From positions 36,993-100,992 of the forward strand of contig CAMYMV010000003.1 in assembly GCA_947259585.1 (NCBI GenBank): a stretch of 64,000 bases of DNA, read 5' to 3'. This document shows positions 55,903-64,000 of this stretch, in pieces. Below the pieces are notes generated by a model. That model saw only the letters and a list, made by a program, of their open reading frames with translations, had not been told where the DNA came from and ran no database searches. Numbering within the stretch: the stretch's first letter is position 1; each line of letters opens with the position of its first letter. The DNA is from an uncultured Gemmatimonadales bacterium. GTDB taxonomy: Bacteria; Gemmatimonadota; Gemmatimonadetes; Palauibacterales; Palauibacteraceae. The position numbers and the translations under genes were made by a program.

Positions 55903-57126
55903 ATGTCCGGCGATCTGAGCCTTTATCTCGAGGATCATCACGTCATGATGCGTGAGATGGTCCGCGAGTTCGCCGAGGCGGAGATCGCTCCGGTGGCGGA
56001 GCATCACGACGAGCACGAAGAGTTTCCGTGGAAGAACGCCGCCAAGATGGCGGAGCTCGGGCTGTTCGGAATTCCCTTCGAGGACAGGTACGGCGGGGCG
56101 GACATGGATCTGCTCGCCAGCGTCATCGCGAGCGAGGAGCTGGCCAGGGTCGACGCCAGCCACTCGATCACGATCGGCGCGCACATCTCCCTGGCCTGCA
56201 CGCCGATCCACCGCTGGGGGACCGAAGAGCAGAAGGTCAAGTACCTGACGCCGATGGCCAGCGGTCAGGTCCTGGGCGGCTTCGGGCTCACCGAGCCGAA
56301 CGCCGGATCCGATGCCGGCGGAACCGAGACGACGGCTGTCCGAAAGGGCGATCACTACGTCCTCAACGGGCAGAAGACCTGGATTACACACGCGGGGGTC
56401 GGCGAGATCTTCGTCGTTGCCGCCTCGACATCCCCCGACAAGGGCGCCTACGGGATCAGCGCCTTCATCCTCACCAAAGAGACATGTGATCTGGACGTCG
56501 CGACCGAGCTCGGCTTCGGCCACAGCGACGATCTCGAGCCGATGGCCGGCTTCACCTCGGGACAGAAGCTGCGAAAGCTGGGGTGGAACGCCTCGGACAC
56601 GCGCGAGCTGATCCTCGAGGACGTGGAGGTCCCGGTCGAGAACCTGATCGGCGAGGAGGACAAGGGTTTCCGGGTCTTCCTGGATACGCTGGATGGAGGG
56701 CGGGTCGGAATCGCGGCCCATGCCCTCGGGATCGCACAGGGAGCCTTCGAGCTCGCGGCGAAGTATACTGGCGAGCGTCGACAGTTCGGAAAGAACATCA
56801 ACGAATTCCAGGGCGTGCAGTTCATGCTGGCCGAGATGGCCACGCGGATTCATGCGGCGCGCCTGCTGACCTACCACGCTGCCCGCCTCCGTATGGAGGG
56901 CAAACCGCACAAGAAAGAGGCTTCCATGGCCAAGCTCTTCGCCTCCGAGGCGGCCATGGATGTCACGACCAAGGCGGTGCAGCTCCACGGCGGGTACGGT
57001 TATTCACGCGAATACGCGGTCGAGCGGATGATGAGAGACGCAAAGATCACCGAGATCGGGGAAGGGACGAGCGAGATCCAGAAGATCGTGATCTCGCGAG
57101 AGGTCCTGAAAGACTTCCAGAGCTAG
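55903..57126 (+). CDS. Acyl-CoA dehydrogenase
   Basis: The protein (407 aa) is an FAD-dependent dehydrogenase of beta-oxidation or branched-chain acyl-CoA breakdown. GGFGLTEPNAGSDAGGTET and NGQKTWITHAG bind flavin; ERRQFGKNINEFQGVQFMLA and the catalytic-base region ITEIGEGTSEIQ are clear. It is close to the short-chain/isovaleryl group in style, but chain length cannot be fixed by eye. A run of about 15 residues (GHSDDLEPMAGFTSGQKL) differs from the common form. ATG 55903 has GGGAGG upstream. rng starts 12 bases after its stop. Confidence 0.93.
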   Translation: MSGDLSLYLEDHHVMMREMVREFAEAEIAPVAEHHDEHEEFPWKNAAKMAELGLFGIPFEDRYGGADMDLLASVIASEELARVDASHSITIGAHISLACTPIHRWGTEEQKVKYLTPMASGQVLGGFGLTEPNAGSDAGGTETTAVRKGDHYVLNGQKTWITHAGVGEIFVVAASTSPDKGAYGISAFILTKETCDLDVATELGFGHSDDLEPMAGFTSGQKLRKLGWNASDTRELILEDVEVPVENLIGEEDKGFRVFLDTLDGGRVGIAAHALGIAQGAFELAAKYTGERRQFGKNINEFQGVQFMLAEMATRIHAARLLTYHAARLRMEGKPHKKEASMAKLFASEAAMDVTTKAVQLHGGYGYSREYAVERMMRDAKITEIGEGTSEIQKIVISREVLKDFQS

Positions 57127-57138
57127 CGCGCCGATCAT

Positions 57139-58668
57139 ATGCGGCGCGAGATCGTCATTAACGCGGCCGGTCAAGAGACGCGGGTCGCGATCCTCGAAGA
57201 CGGCCGTCTGGTCGAGCTCATGCACGAGCGTGCGGACGCTCAGCGCATGGTGGGCGACATCTATCTCGGCCGCGTCGAAGCCGTGCTCCCCGGTATTCAG
57301 GCTGCCTTCGTAGACATCGGCACGGAGAAGTCGGGCTTCCTCCACGCCTCGGACGCGGCGGAGCGCGAGGACGAGGAGGACGAGGAGAAGAAGAACGGCG
57401 GGGGCGGCAAGCGAGGCGGCCGATATCCTCCCATACAGGACCTTGTCTCGCGGGGCCAGGAAGTGCTGGTCCAGGTCACGAAGGAGCCGATCAGCACCAA
57501 GGGCCCTCGCGTCACCACTCAGATCTCCCTCCCCGGTCGCTTTCTCGTCTACATGCCCGCGAGCGACCATGTCGGCGTCAGCCGGAAGATCGACGACCGT
57601 GACGAGCGATCCCGGCTCCGGAAGATGGCTCGCGATCTGCTGGCCAAGAAGCCGGGTGGCGTCATCGTGCGGACCGTGGGCGAGGAGCTCACGAAGAAGG
57701 TGTTCAAGAGAGAGCTCTCGACGCTGGTCGCCACCTGGGAGAAGGTGCAGGAGGGGGTGAAGGAGGCGCAGGCGCCCGCGCTCATCCATGGGGAAGCGAA
57801 GCTGACGAGCGGGATCATCCGGGACCTGTTCAGCGACCGGATCGACTCGCTGACCGTCGATTCGCGCGACCTGGCCCGCGAAATCAAGACCTACCTCGGC
57901 GACGTAAGCCCCGAGCTCGTCGACAGGGTCAAGCTCTACACCGGTGCGACGCCGGTCTTCGATGAGAACGAGATCGAGGAGCAGATCCACCGAGCCTATC
58001 GGCGCAAGGTGGACCTGGCCTCCGGTGGGCATATCGTGATCGAGGCCACCGAGGCGCTCGTGGCGATCGACGTGAATACCGGACGCTACACTGGCAAGAA
58101 GGACCCCGAGCAGACGATCCTCCGGACCAACCTGGATGCCGCGGCCGAGGTCTCGCGCCAGCTCCGGCTCCGGGACATCGGCGGGATCATCGTCGTCGAC
58201 TTCATCGACATGGATGACCACGAGTTCCGGGAGCGCGTGTATCAGTCGATGAAGTCGCACCTCGGCCGGGATCGGGCTCGCACCAAGGTGTTCGGGATCT
58301 CGGACCTCGGGCTGCTGGAGATGAGCCGCCAGAGGGTTAGGCCGAGCCTGTTCCAGATCATGTCCGAGCCCTGCTCCTACTGCGAGGGAACGGGCCGGGT
58401 GTTCTCGCCCGAGACGGTTCTACGCCGGGTGGAGCGTGCGATCCGGCGCGCTTCATCGGCCGGGGAGAACCGGAAGCTGACCGTGCGAATCCACCCGGAC
58501 GTGGCTCTCCACCTGTTGGAGAAGGAGTCGGAGTTCATCAAGATCATGAAGCGGGAGTGCCGGATCGACCTGGACTTCCGCGATGACCCGCTGATCAACG
58601 CCTCGGAGTACCGACTGCTGGCGGCGCCCTCGGACCAGGATGTAACGAGCCGATACGCGGTGGCGTAG
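57139..58668 (+). CDS. rng: Ribonuclease E/G family endoribonuclease
   Basis: The enzyme (509 aa) cleaves single-stranded RNA in rRNA maturation and mRNA decay. The S1 region (about 35-130: GDIYLGRVEAVLPGIQAAFVDIG) carries an acidic/Gly-rich insertion. The catalytic metal residues are in ALVAIDVNTG (about 311) and IIVVDFIDM (about 355), and the zinc-link is CSYCEG (412-415). It is RNase-G length, with no long RNase E scaffold tail. ATG 57139 is close after the dehydrogenase gene. Confidence 0.94.
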   Translation: MRREIVINAAGQETRVAILEDGRLVELMHERADAQRMVGDIYLGRVEAVLPGIQAAFVDIGTEKSGFLHASDAAEREDEEDEEKKNGGGGKRGGRYPPIQDLVSRGQEVLVQVTKEPISTKGPRVTTQISLPGRFLVYMPASDHVGVSRKIDDRDERSRLRKMARDLLAKKPGGVIVRTVGEELTKKVFKRELSTLVATWEKVQEGVKEAQAPALIHGEAKLTSGIIRDLFSDRIDSLTVDSRDLAREIKTYLGDVSPELVDRVKLYTGATPVFDENEIEEQIHRAYRRKVDLASGGHIVIEATEALVAIDVNTGRYTGKKDPEQTILRTNLDAAAEVSRQLRLRDIGGIIVVDFIDMDDHEFRERVYQSMKSHLGRDRARTKVFGISDLGLLEMSRQRVRPSLFQIMSEPCSYCEGTGRVFSPETVLRRVERAIRRASSAGENRKLTVRIHPDVALHLLEKESEFIKIMKRECRIDLDFRDDPLINASEYRLLAAPSDQDVTSRYAVA

Positions 58669-58682
58669 CGGCCGCGGCCGCT
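58667..58682. other. 16-base perfect palindrome over the rng stop
   Basis: AGCGGCCGCGGCCGCT is self-complementary and overlaps the last bases of the rng stop codon. It could help end transcription or protect the 3' end. Confidence 0.5.
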
Positions 58683-58712
58683 GAGGCGGCACGGGGTTCG
58701 CTCCGCTCGCTC

Positions 58713-58740
58713 CGCGCTTTGGGGGCGGGGCCTCCTCGCT
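58713..58740. repeat. Dispersed 28-base repeat, copy B
   Basis: The segment matches 8848-8875 at 23 of 28 positions and also lies directly after a gene's stop (45 bases after rng). Confidence 0.5.
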
Positions 58741-58777
58741 AAGCGGTGGGGGCCCTCATCGCGGCGTTCGGATCGGG

Positions 58778-59344
58778 TCAGCCGGGCTCGTCGGCGGGGG
58801 CGGTGCGGCGTCTTCGAGCTCCGAGCACGATGAGGAAGCTGGCCACGAAGACGAGGGCGATCAGCGGCACGGCGAGGGCGAGCACGGTCGTGATGCTCGA
58901 TGCCGCCAGCTCGGCCAGCGCTACGAGCGGGTTCGCCAGCCCCGCCGTCGTGACCGTCGACGTCCCGCGCGCGACCACGGTGGCTCCCTGCACGGTGCCC
59001 GCCACCCCGCCTCCGGCGATCACGGCGAGTCCCCACCTGAGGAGCGGCGACATGTCACCCAGCAACGAGGCTGTCATGATGGTCCCCGCTACGACTGCGG
59101 CGGGCGTCGCGACGGTGTCGAGCGCGTTGTCGAGCCAGGGAATGAAGTAGGCGGCGATCTCGAGGGCGGTCGCGACGCCGAGCGCGATCGTGACGGTCGG
59201 CGTGGAGAGCCAGCCGAAACCGGCGGCGAGCTCGAGGTGGCCGGCCTGCGCCGCGATGCTCATCCCGAGTAGCGGAACGAAGACGCGAAAGCCGGCCGCG
59301 GCTGAGAGGCCGACGCCGAGAATCAAGGCCAGCAGTATGTCCAT
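58778..59344 (-). CDS. DUF4126 membrane protein
   Basis: The product (188 aa) has about five membrane segments and matches the DUF4126 pattern: LGVGLSAAAGFRVFVPLLGM at the start, YFIPWLDNALDTVATPAAVVAGT in the middle, and GGGVAGTVQGATVVARGTST. The function of the family is unknown. It reads against rng. A TATAAT lies 27 bases before its start on the minus strand. Confidence 0.85.
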   Translation of the reverse strand: MDILLALILGVGLSAAAGFRVFVPLLGMSIAAQAGHLELAAGFGWLSTPTVTIALGVATALEIAAYFIPWLDNALDTVATPAAVVAGTIMTASLLGDMSPLLRWGLAVIAGGGVAGTVQGATVVARGTSTVTTAGLANPLVALAELAASSITTVLALAVPLIALVFVASFLIVLGARRRRTAPADEPG

Positions 59345-59370
59345 CGTTCTATCTTTCTGTCAGTGCTGCA

Positions 59371-59376
59371 ATTATA
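59371..59376 (-). promoter_or_regulatory. -10 box TATAAT before the DUF4126 gene
   Basis: TATAAT on the minus strand lies 27 bases upstream of ATG 59344 in a locally AT-rich gap. No good -35 is seen. Confidence 0.45.
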
Positions 59377-59515
59377 GCTGTTTTCGATCCTGCCGACGCC
59401 TGGAGGGTCGGGAGGTGCTTCTCCAACCAATACGGTCTTGGCGGGGCCACGGATTCGGAGGCGCGGCGCCGCACGGAACGGGGCGCCGCGGCAGGTGCCA
59501 TCGTAGATTATCGAC

Positions 59516-59713
59516 ATGAATGACCACAGACGCAGCATCGTCATCAAGCCGCTTCATGAGAAGGAGCGTGCCGAGCCGATGCACACGACGCCATCCGAGC
59601 GACTGCAGATGATGTGGCAGCTCGCTCTGGACGCCTGGGCGTTCAAGGGAGGCCCGCCGGTTGAACACCGACTTCCTCGACATATCGTCAAAGTGGTCCG
59701 AGGAGGGCGCTGA
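59516..59713 (+). CDS. Small partner protein of a nucleotidyltransferase module
   Basis: The 65-residue product carries TPSERLQMMWQLALDAWAFK and ends EHRLPRHIVKVVRGGR. I recognise this pattern from short genes that stand directly before a predicted nucleotidyltransferase and overlap it. Exactly that arrangement is left here: a frame starting NTDFLDI overlaps its 3' end but stops after 18 codons. The gene may survive without its partner. An antitoxin-like role is a guess from gene order. Confidence 0.55.
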   Translation: MNDHRRSIVIKPLHEKERAEPMHTTPSERLQMMWQLALDAWAFKGGPPVEHRLPRHIVKVVRGGR

Positions 59714-59717
59714 GTAG
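59661..59717 (+). pseudogene. Remnant of a nucleotidyltransferase gene
   Basis: From TTG 59661 the frame reads MNTDFLDISSKWSEEGAE (with the start codon as Met) and then stops at TAG 59715. This is the usual N-terminus of MNT/AbiEii-like predicted nucleotidyltransferases; the whole remaining domain is missing. It overlaps the small gene at 59516 as intact copies usually do. Confidence 0.5.
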
Positions 59718-59787
59718 GGAACGAGTGCGGTCAGACGCTGTAGATACGTGCGGATCGCGGCGTTCGTTCGCTGCCATTCAGCCGACG

Positions 59788-59816
59788 TTGACCGTCTCGA
59801 ATACGCCGATTAGCTT
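59788..59816 (+). promoter_or_regulatory. Predicted rplU-rpmA promoter
   Basis: TTGACC (59788-59793), a 17-base spacer and TAGCTT (59811-59816) lie 43 bases before the rplU ATG. Confidence 0.6.
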
Positions 59817-59858
59817 TGTGGGCTATCGCAAATCCGCCAGAACCAAGAGATCAACAGC

Positions 59859-60503
59859 ATGTACGCGATCATAGAAGCCAAAGGGAAGCAGTTTCGGGCG
59901 GAGCCCGATTCCACGCTTCGCATCCCTCGTCTGCGCGCCGAGCCGGGTGAGACGGTGACGTTCGAGGTCCTCCTCACGGAGACGGACGGCAAGATACAGA
60001 TCGGGCAGCCGTCTCTGGAGGGCGCGTCCGTCGCCGCCGAGGTCGTGCGCCACGGCCGGGGCGAGAAGATCATCGTATTCAAGCGCAAGCGGCGGAAGGG
60101 CTACCGGAAGAAGCAGGGCCACCGGCAGGATTTCACCGAAGTCCGCGTGACCGATATCACGATCGGGAAGGCGAAGCCGCGCAAGGCGAAGAAGCCGAAG
60201 AAGGAGGAGGCTCCGCCGGTCGTGGAAGAGGTGGCGGTCGTCGAGGAGGCACCGGTCGCCGAGGTCGTGGAGGCCGAGGTCGCCGCTCCGGAGGCTGAGG
60301 CTGCTGAGGCCGAGGTTGCCGCTCCGGAGGAGGAGGCTCCCGAGGTAGAGGCCGCTGCCGAGATCAACATCACGGATGCCGCCCGCAAGCTGGCCGAGGA
60401 GCACGGCGTCGACCTCGCGGGGTTGGAGGGATCCGGGGCCGGTGGTCGCATCCTCAAGGGCGACGTAGACAAGGCGATTCGCGCGCAGGCTGACGGGGAG
60501 TAG
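59859..60503 (+). CDS. rplU: Ribosomal protein L21 with C-terminal E3-binding-like domain
   Basis: Residues 1-103 are ordinary bL21: [35 protein letters not shown] and [21 protein letters not shown] basic bridge ([12 protein letters not shown]) and an Ala/Glu/Val-rich linker (to about 168) follow. Residues 171-207 then read like a peripheral-subunit (E3) binding domain: [20 protein letters not shown] and [17 protein letters not shown]. The total of 214 aa is twice the usual length. The ribosomal role is certain; the extra domain probably binds a partner or rRNA, which is open. rpmA follows after 4 bases. Confidence 0.95.
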   Translation: MYAIIEAKGKQFRAEPDSTLRIPRLRAEPGETVTFEVLLTETDGKIQIGQPSLEGASVAAEVVRHGRGEKIIVFKRKRRKGYRKKQGHRQDFTEVRVTDITIGKAKPRKAKKPKKEEAPPVVEEVAVVEEAPVAEVVEAEVAAPEAEAAEAEVAAPEEEAPEVEAAAEINITDAARKLAEEHGVDLAGLEGSGAGGRILKGDVDKAIRAQADGE

Positions 60504-60507
60504 CGAG

Positions 60508-60765
60508 ATGGCGCACAAGAAAGGCGTAGGATCGAGCCGCAACGGCCGTGACAGCAACCCGAAGTATCTCGGCGTGAAGAGGTACGGAGGGCAGGCCGTG
60601 AGTGCGGGAAGCATCATCGTCCGCCAGCGCGGCACGCGGATCCATCCGGGACGCAATGTGGGCCGCGGAAAAGACGATACGCTCTTCGCCCTCGAGGACG
60701 GCTTCGTCCAGTTTTCCACTGGACGCGGCGGCCGCAAGACGGTGAGCGTTCTCGCGGAACTGTGA
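60508..60765 (+). CDS. rpmA: Ribosomal protein L27
   Basis: The 85-residue protein is bL27 of the large subunit, placed near the peptidyl-transferase centre. [40 protein letters not shown] and GKDDTLFAL are typical. The N-terminus starts directly with AHKKG, so no cleaved leader of the Firmicutes type is present. It lies 4 bases after rplU with GGGAG upstream and is followed by a strong terminator. Confidence 0.97.
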   Translation: MAHKKGVGSSRNGRDSNPKYLGVKRYGGQAVSAGSIIVRQRGTRIHPGRNVGRGKDDTLFALEDGFVQFSTGRGGRKTVSVLAEL

Positions 60766-60813
60766 TCTAGAGCGCCTTCGCGAGACGGCTCGCGAGCGAT
60801 CTCGAACCAAACA

Positions 60814-60840
60814 CAAGGCCCCGCCGAAAGCGGGGCCTTG
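60814..60840. terminator. Bidirectional intrinsic terminator after rpmA
   Basis: CAAGGCCCCGC (60814-60824) and GCGGGGCCTTG (60830-60840) form an 11-pair stem with a CGAAA loop. It serves rpmA and the converging crotonase gene. Confidence 0.8.
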
Positions 60841-60886
60841 GTCGTTCAGGTAGTCGCTCAGACAGCCGTCAGGCAGTCGGCCGGGA

Positions 60887-61666
60887 CTACTCGCCGGTGA
60901 ACTCGGCGGGGCGCTTCTCCAGGAAGGCGCTCACTCCCTCGTCCATGTCATGGGTCGAGAAGAGCAGGCTGAACCAGGCGCGCTCGAACTGGAGACCCTG
61001 ATCCATTGGCATTCGCCTCGCCGCGAGGATGCTCTCCTTCGCCGCCTTGAGGGCGATCGGCGACTTGGATCCGATCGTACGGGCGATCTCGAGGGTACGC
61101 TCGCGCAGCTCGTCGGCGGGCACGACTTCGTCGACCAGGCCGATGCGGCCGGCTTCCTCTCCCGAGATCATCTTCCCCGTATAGATCATCTTCATCGCCC
61201 GGCCCTCACCCACCAGACGCGGTAGGCGCTGCGTGCCGCCGCCGCCGGGGATGAGGCCCAGGTTGATCTCGGGCTGTCCGATCCGCGCCTGATCGGAGGC
61301 GATCCGGATGTCGCACGCCATGGAGAGCTCGCAGCCGCCGCCCAGGCAGAAGCCGTGGATCATGGCGATGACCGGCTTGGGAAAGGCCTCCATCGCCGAA
61401 TAGATGTTGCCGCTCTGCATGTTCTGGTACTGCTGGGTCGGCTTCGCGTCCTTGAACTCGCCGATGTCCGCCCCCGCGATGAAAGCTTTCTCGCCAGCAC
61501 CGGTCAGCACGACGACGCGCACCTCGTCATCGGTGCGGAACTCCTCCAGGGCTCCGACGAGCGCGCAACGAACCTCTCCGTTCAGGGCGTTCATCTTGTC
61601 CGGGCGGTTGATGGTGAGAACACCGACCCGGCCTTCCAACTTCTCCTTCAGCAGCACGTCGCTCAT
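60887..61666 (-). CDS. Enoyl-CoA hydratase
   Basis: The protein (259 aa) hydrates 2-enoyl-CoA in beta-oxidation. Both catalytic glutamates are present, in [15 protein letters not shown] and [20 protein letters not shown], and the oxyanion strands are [11 protein letters not shown] and FCLGGG. This is the fully active pattern, in contrast to the crotonase at 51178. It lies 33 bases downstream of the dehydrogenase gene on the same strand, forming a beta-oxidation pair. Confidence 0.95.
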   Translation of the reverse strand: MSDVLLKEKLEGRVGVLTINRPDKMNALNGEVRCALVGALEEFRTDDEVRVVVLTGAGEKAFIAGADIGEFKDAKPTQQYQNMQSGNIYSAMEAFPKPVIAMIHGFCLGGGCELSMACDIRIASDQARIGQPEINLGLIPGGGGTQRLPRLVGEGRAMKMIYTGKMISGEEAGRIGLVDEVVPADELRERTLEIARTIGSKSPIALKAAKESILAARRMPMDQGLQFERAWFSLLFSTHDMDEGVSAFLEKRPAEFTGE

Positions 61667-61699
61667 CGCTCGCTCGCTCCTTATCGACGACGGCCGGTT

Positions 61700-62566
61700 C
61701 TACCAGACGTAGAAACCACGGCCGGATTTCTTTCCCAGCTTGCCCTCCTCCACCATCTGCTCCAGCAGCTCGGGCGGCCGGAACCGGTCGCCGAGCTCCC
61801 GCTGCAGGTAGCGCGCGATCTCGAGCCGCACATCCAGGCCCACCAGATCCGTGAGCCGAAGCGGGCCCATCGGGTGCCGGTATCCGAGCTCCATCGCGCG
61901 GTCGATGTCCTCGGCGGACGCGACCCCGGCCTCGACCATCCGGATCGCCTCGAGCCCGAGGGCTATCCCGAGTCGAGAGGAGGCGAAACCGGGAGAGTCA
62001 GCGACCACGATGGGCGTCTTGCCCATGCGCTCGGCGGCTTCGCGGGCGCGCTCGACCGCGTCGGGCGCGGTACGGTCGCCCCGGACGATCTCGACCAGCG
62101 CCATGATGTGGACCGGGTTGAAGAAGTGCATGCCCACGACGCGTTCCTGCCCGGGAACCGCCTCCGCGATCGCCGTGATGGACAGCGAGGAGGTGTTGGT
62201 GGCCAGCAGCGTGTTCGGCTCCACGGTCTCGGCGGCGCCGGCGAGGATCTCCTGTTTCAGCTCCAGCACCTCCGGGACCGCCTCGACGACGATCTCGGCG
62301 CCCGCCATCGCGTCGGCGGCATCGGACGTAGCGCGGATGCGGCCGAGCGCGGCGTCGCGAACGTCGGCCTCGACCTTTCCGAGCTCGACGCCCTTGTCGA
62401 GCTGCGCCTCCACGCGACGCATCGCGTTCTCCAGCGCCTCGTCGCTCACGTCCGTCAGTCGGACGTCGTAGCCGGCGAGAGCCGCGATCTGCGCGATTCC
62501 GTGGCCCATCGTGCCGGCTCCGAGAACGGCCAGTACCGGGCGGGAGGCTTCCTCTGCGTTCGTCAT
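61700..62566 (-). CDS. 3-hydroxyacyl-CoA (3-hydroxybutyryl-CoA) dehydrogenase
   Basis: The protein (288 aa) oxidises 3-hydroxyacyl-CoA with NAD. The Rossmann motif is VLGAGTMGHGIAQ, followed by IVVEAVPEVLELKQEI, LLATNTSSLSITAIA, GMHFFNPVHIMALVEIV (catalytic His/Asn region) and GYRHPMGPLRLTDLVGLD. It is the single-domain PaaH/Hbd type. ATG 62566 gives the clean N-terminus; the open frame further upstream runs through a 12-base array and the GNAT gene and is rejected. Confidence 0.94.
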   Translation of the reverse strand: MTNAEEASRPVLAVLGAGTMGHGIAQIAALAGYDVRLTDVSDEALENAMRRVEAQLDKGVELGKVEADVRDAALGRIRATSDAADAMAGAEIVVEAVPEVLELKQEILAGAAETVEPNTLLATNTSSLSITAIAEAVPGQERVVGMHFFNPVHIMALVEIVRGDRTAPDAVERAREAAERMGKTPIVVADSPGFASSRLGIALGLEAIRMVEAGVASAEDIDRAMELGYRHPMGPLRLTDLVGLDVRLEIARYLQRELGDRFRPPELLEQMVEEGKLGKKSGRGFYVW

Positions 62567-62650
62567 GGCATCATTCCTGGCGTGTCTTCTAGCGTGTCTA
62601 CTGGGGTCATCGCTGGCGTAATAGCTGGCGTCATTGCTGGCATGACCGCG
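62567..62650. repeat. 12-base tandem array before the hydroxyacyl-CoA dehydrogenase
   Basis: About seven degraded 12-base units of the type GCCAGCAATGAC (minus strand) fill the space between the GNAT and dehydrogenase genes. Confidence 0.75.
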
Positions 62651-62654
62651 GGCT

Positions 62655-63176
62655 TCATTCAGGCTCTGCGATCTGTCGCTCCGGCGAGCCGCTCCAGTCG
62701 ATCGCTCTGCGTCGCACGACCCCGACGGCGTCAAAGCCGAGCTCCTCCGCGATCGCGTTGGCCACCACGTTGTCGGCTCCCACGTAGAGACGGACCTCCA
62801 GGAGCTCGCGCTCGCGCGCCCAGCGGTAGGCGGCCGTGAGGAGCCTCTTGAGGTTACCCTTCCTGCGGGCATCGGGCCGGACGTAGGGCGTCTGGATGCG
62901 CCCGAGGCGGTGGGGCTGGAAGTACGCGAGGTTCGTCGTGACCCGGCAGGAGATCATGCCGTCCAGGCCGCCGTCCGGTCGGGCGAGCACGAACACGGTG
63001 GCGTGCTCATCCCGGACGTCGCTGGCGAACGCGGCCCGTCGGCTCACGAATCCCGTGCGCGCCACCCGGTTGTACGCCGGGTTGTGGCGGTGGTCTCGAA
63101 TGTAGTGCGCCCAGAGCGCGACGAGCTCGTCGAGATCGTCCTCGGTGGCTTCGCGCAGATGGCTCTCGTCTCTCAT
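62655..63176 (-). CDS. GNAT-family N-acetyltransferase
   Basis: The protein (173 aa) has the GNAT fold: REATEDDLDELVALW at the start, the acetyl-CoA binding stretch VRPDARRKGNLKRLLTAA (RRKGNL in place of the commoner RGKGIG) and LYVGADNVVANAIAEELGFD. The substrate is unknown. ATG 63176 is in an ATGA overlap with the PaaG-like gene, so it is expressed with the acyl-CoA genes; what it acetylates there is unclear. Confidence 0.85.
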   Translation of the reverse strand: MRDESHLREATEDDLDELVALWAHYIRDHRHNPAYNRVARTGFVSRRAAFASDVRDEHATVFVLARPDGGLDGMISCRVTTNLAYFQPHRLGRIQTPYVRPDARRKGNLKRLLTAAYRWARERELLEVRLYVGADNVVANAIAEELGFDAVGVVRRRAIDWSGSPERQIAEPE

Positions 63177-64000
63177 CCCTCATGCTCCGTCGGCGCGCGG
63201 CCGAAGCTCGGGACTCGCTTCTCGAGAAAAGCCCGGGTGCCCTCGTGAGCGTCGGCGGTGAGGAAGCAGGCTGCCTGCGCCTCCAGCTCGTAGTCCAGCA
63301 TCTCGTCGATGCTGGCGGCGAGGCTCCTCCTCACGGCCACCTTGGCGAGCCGAAGCGCGACGGCCGGGCGAGCTGCCAGGCGTTCCGCCGCATCCTTCGC
63401 CTCGTCCATCAGGTCGTCGTGGGGTACGACCCGGTTCACCAGGCCGATCTCGAGCGCACGCTCCGCACCGACCATCTCGCCGAAGAAGAAGAGCTCGGCG
63501 GCGCGGGCCTCGCCGACCAGCCGGGGCACGAAGTAGGCACCGCCCCAGTCGGGGTGGAGGCCGATGTTGCTGAAGGTCTGTCCGATCGATGCCCGGTCGG
63601 AGGCCCAGCGGAGGTCGCAGGCCAGCGCCAGGTTCGCGCCTCCGCCCGCGGCCGGGCCGTTGATTGCGGCGATCACCGGCTTCGGCATCTCCACGATCGT
63701 GGAGACGACACGTCGTCCCGCCTCGACCAGGTCCCGGAACTCCTCGAGCCGGCCGTTCTCCACCATCTCCGAGAGGTAGCTGACGTCCGCTCCCGTGCAG
63801 AAGGCCCGGCCCCGCCCGGTCACGATGACGGCCCGAACCCGCTCATCCGCCCCCAATGTCTCGAGGCCCTCCGCGAGCTCATCCCGCATGGTGCCCACCA
63901 GCGAGTTCAGCTTATCGGGCCGGTTGAGGGTGAGCGTGCCCACCGCCCCTTCCACCGAAACGAGGATGCGGGGCTCGTCGACCAGGATACGGAGCTCGTC
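63173..64000 (-). CDS. PaaG-like enoyl-CoA isomerase/hydratase, 5' end outside window
   Basis: The crotonase fold is clear: VGTLTLNRPDKLNSLVGTM, AFCTGADVSYL, INGPAAGGGANLALACDLR and IGQTFSNIGLHPDWGGAYF. The Asp of HPDWGG and the absence of both hydratase glutamates match PaaG-type isomerases (ring 1,2-epoxyphenylacetyl-CoA or enoyl isomerisation). The frame is open to the right edge (RILVDEPRILVSVEGAVG), so the true start probably lies outside; GTG 63955 is an internal alternative. It heads the operon with the GNAT, dehydrogenase and hydratase genes. Confidence 0.88.
   Translation of the reverse strand, partial: DELRILVDEPRILVSVEGAVGTLTLNRPDKLNSLVGTMRDELAEGLETLGADERVRAVIVTGRGRAFCTGADVSYLSEMVENGRLEEFRDLVEAGRRVVSTIVEMPKPVIAAINGPAAGGGANLALACDLRWASDRASIGQTFSNIGLHPDWGGAYFVPRLVGEARAAELFFFGEMVGAERALEIGLVNRVVPHDDLMDEAKDAAERLAARPAVALRLAKVAVRRSLAASIDEMLDYELEAQAACFLTADAHEGTRAFLEKRVPSFGRAPTEHEG

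Overview
The window is 64 kb of high-G+C chromosomal DNA with dense bacterial coding on both strands. Several things point to a Gram-negative, aerobic heterotroph in or near the Gemmatimonadota: a large Oar-type TonB-dependent receptor, several lipoproteins and outer-membrane barrels, MiaB/RlmN/YbeY housekeeping, a stand-alone 16S-free arrangement of fatty-acid and branched acyl-CoA genes, and bacterial promoters with 17-base spacers. That placement is inference from gene style, not a database result. No phage, insertion sequence, CRISPR array, tRNA or rRNA was recognised.

Layout. Bases 1-9159 (+): end of alr, cdd, a lipoprotein and barrel pair, miaB, a LapA-like membrane protein, comEC, fbp and a tiny lipoprotein, closed by a shared terminator. 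Bases 9284-29611 (-): a block read right to left, beginning with an NFACT protein and lexA, then truA, a DegP-type protease, purB, purC, purS, purQ, purL, purF, a secreted 5'-nucleotidase, adenosine deaminase, a lipoprotein endonuclease/phosphatase-fold protein and the TonB receptor. De novo IMP synthesis and breakdown of external nucleotides are therefore physically joined. Bases 29737-45631 (mostly +): panBCD, a YqeK-like HD protein, a LytR_C protein, rlmN (-), vanZ-like, aspS, the phoH-pgpH-ybeY set, mgtE, meaB and a B12-dependent acyl-CoA mutase large subunit.

Bases 45703-55679: a small coiled-coil protein and an AI-2E-type permease (-), then the mutase B12 subunit, an acyl-CoA carboxylase beta subunit, AtuA, its small partner and a crotonase (+), two membrane proteins, tag, an alpha/beta hydrolase and a short recQ. 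Bases 55903-60765: acyl-CoA dehydrogenase, rng, a DUF4126 protein (-), a small gene with the stub of a nucleotidyltransferase, then rplU-rpmA. Bases 60887-64000 (-): enoyl-CoA hydratase, 3-hydroxyacyl-CoA dehydrogenase, GNAT and the start-truncated end of a PaaG-like isomerase.

Recurring themes. Genes are very often joined by 4-base stop/start overlaps (GTGA, ATGA, TTGA and, I argue, one CTGA), implying translational coupling. Short tandem arrays of 9-30-base units sit at gene ends and junctions throughout; inside genes the period is a multiple of three. The most interesting single items are the mutase, whose active-site residues are those of isobutyryl/pivalyl-CoA mutases rather than methylmalonyl-CoA mutase; ribosomal protein L21 fused to an E3-binding-like domain; a lexA promoter carrying two paired direct repeats; a dispersed palindromic repeat found twice; and the relic of a two-gene nucleotidyltransferase module.
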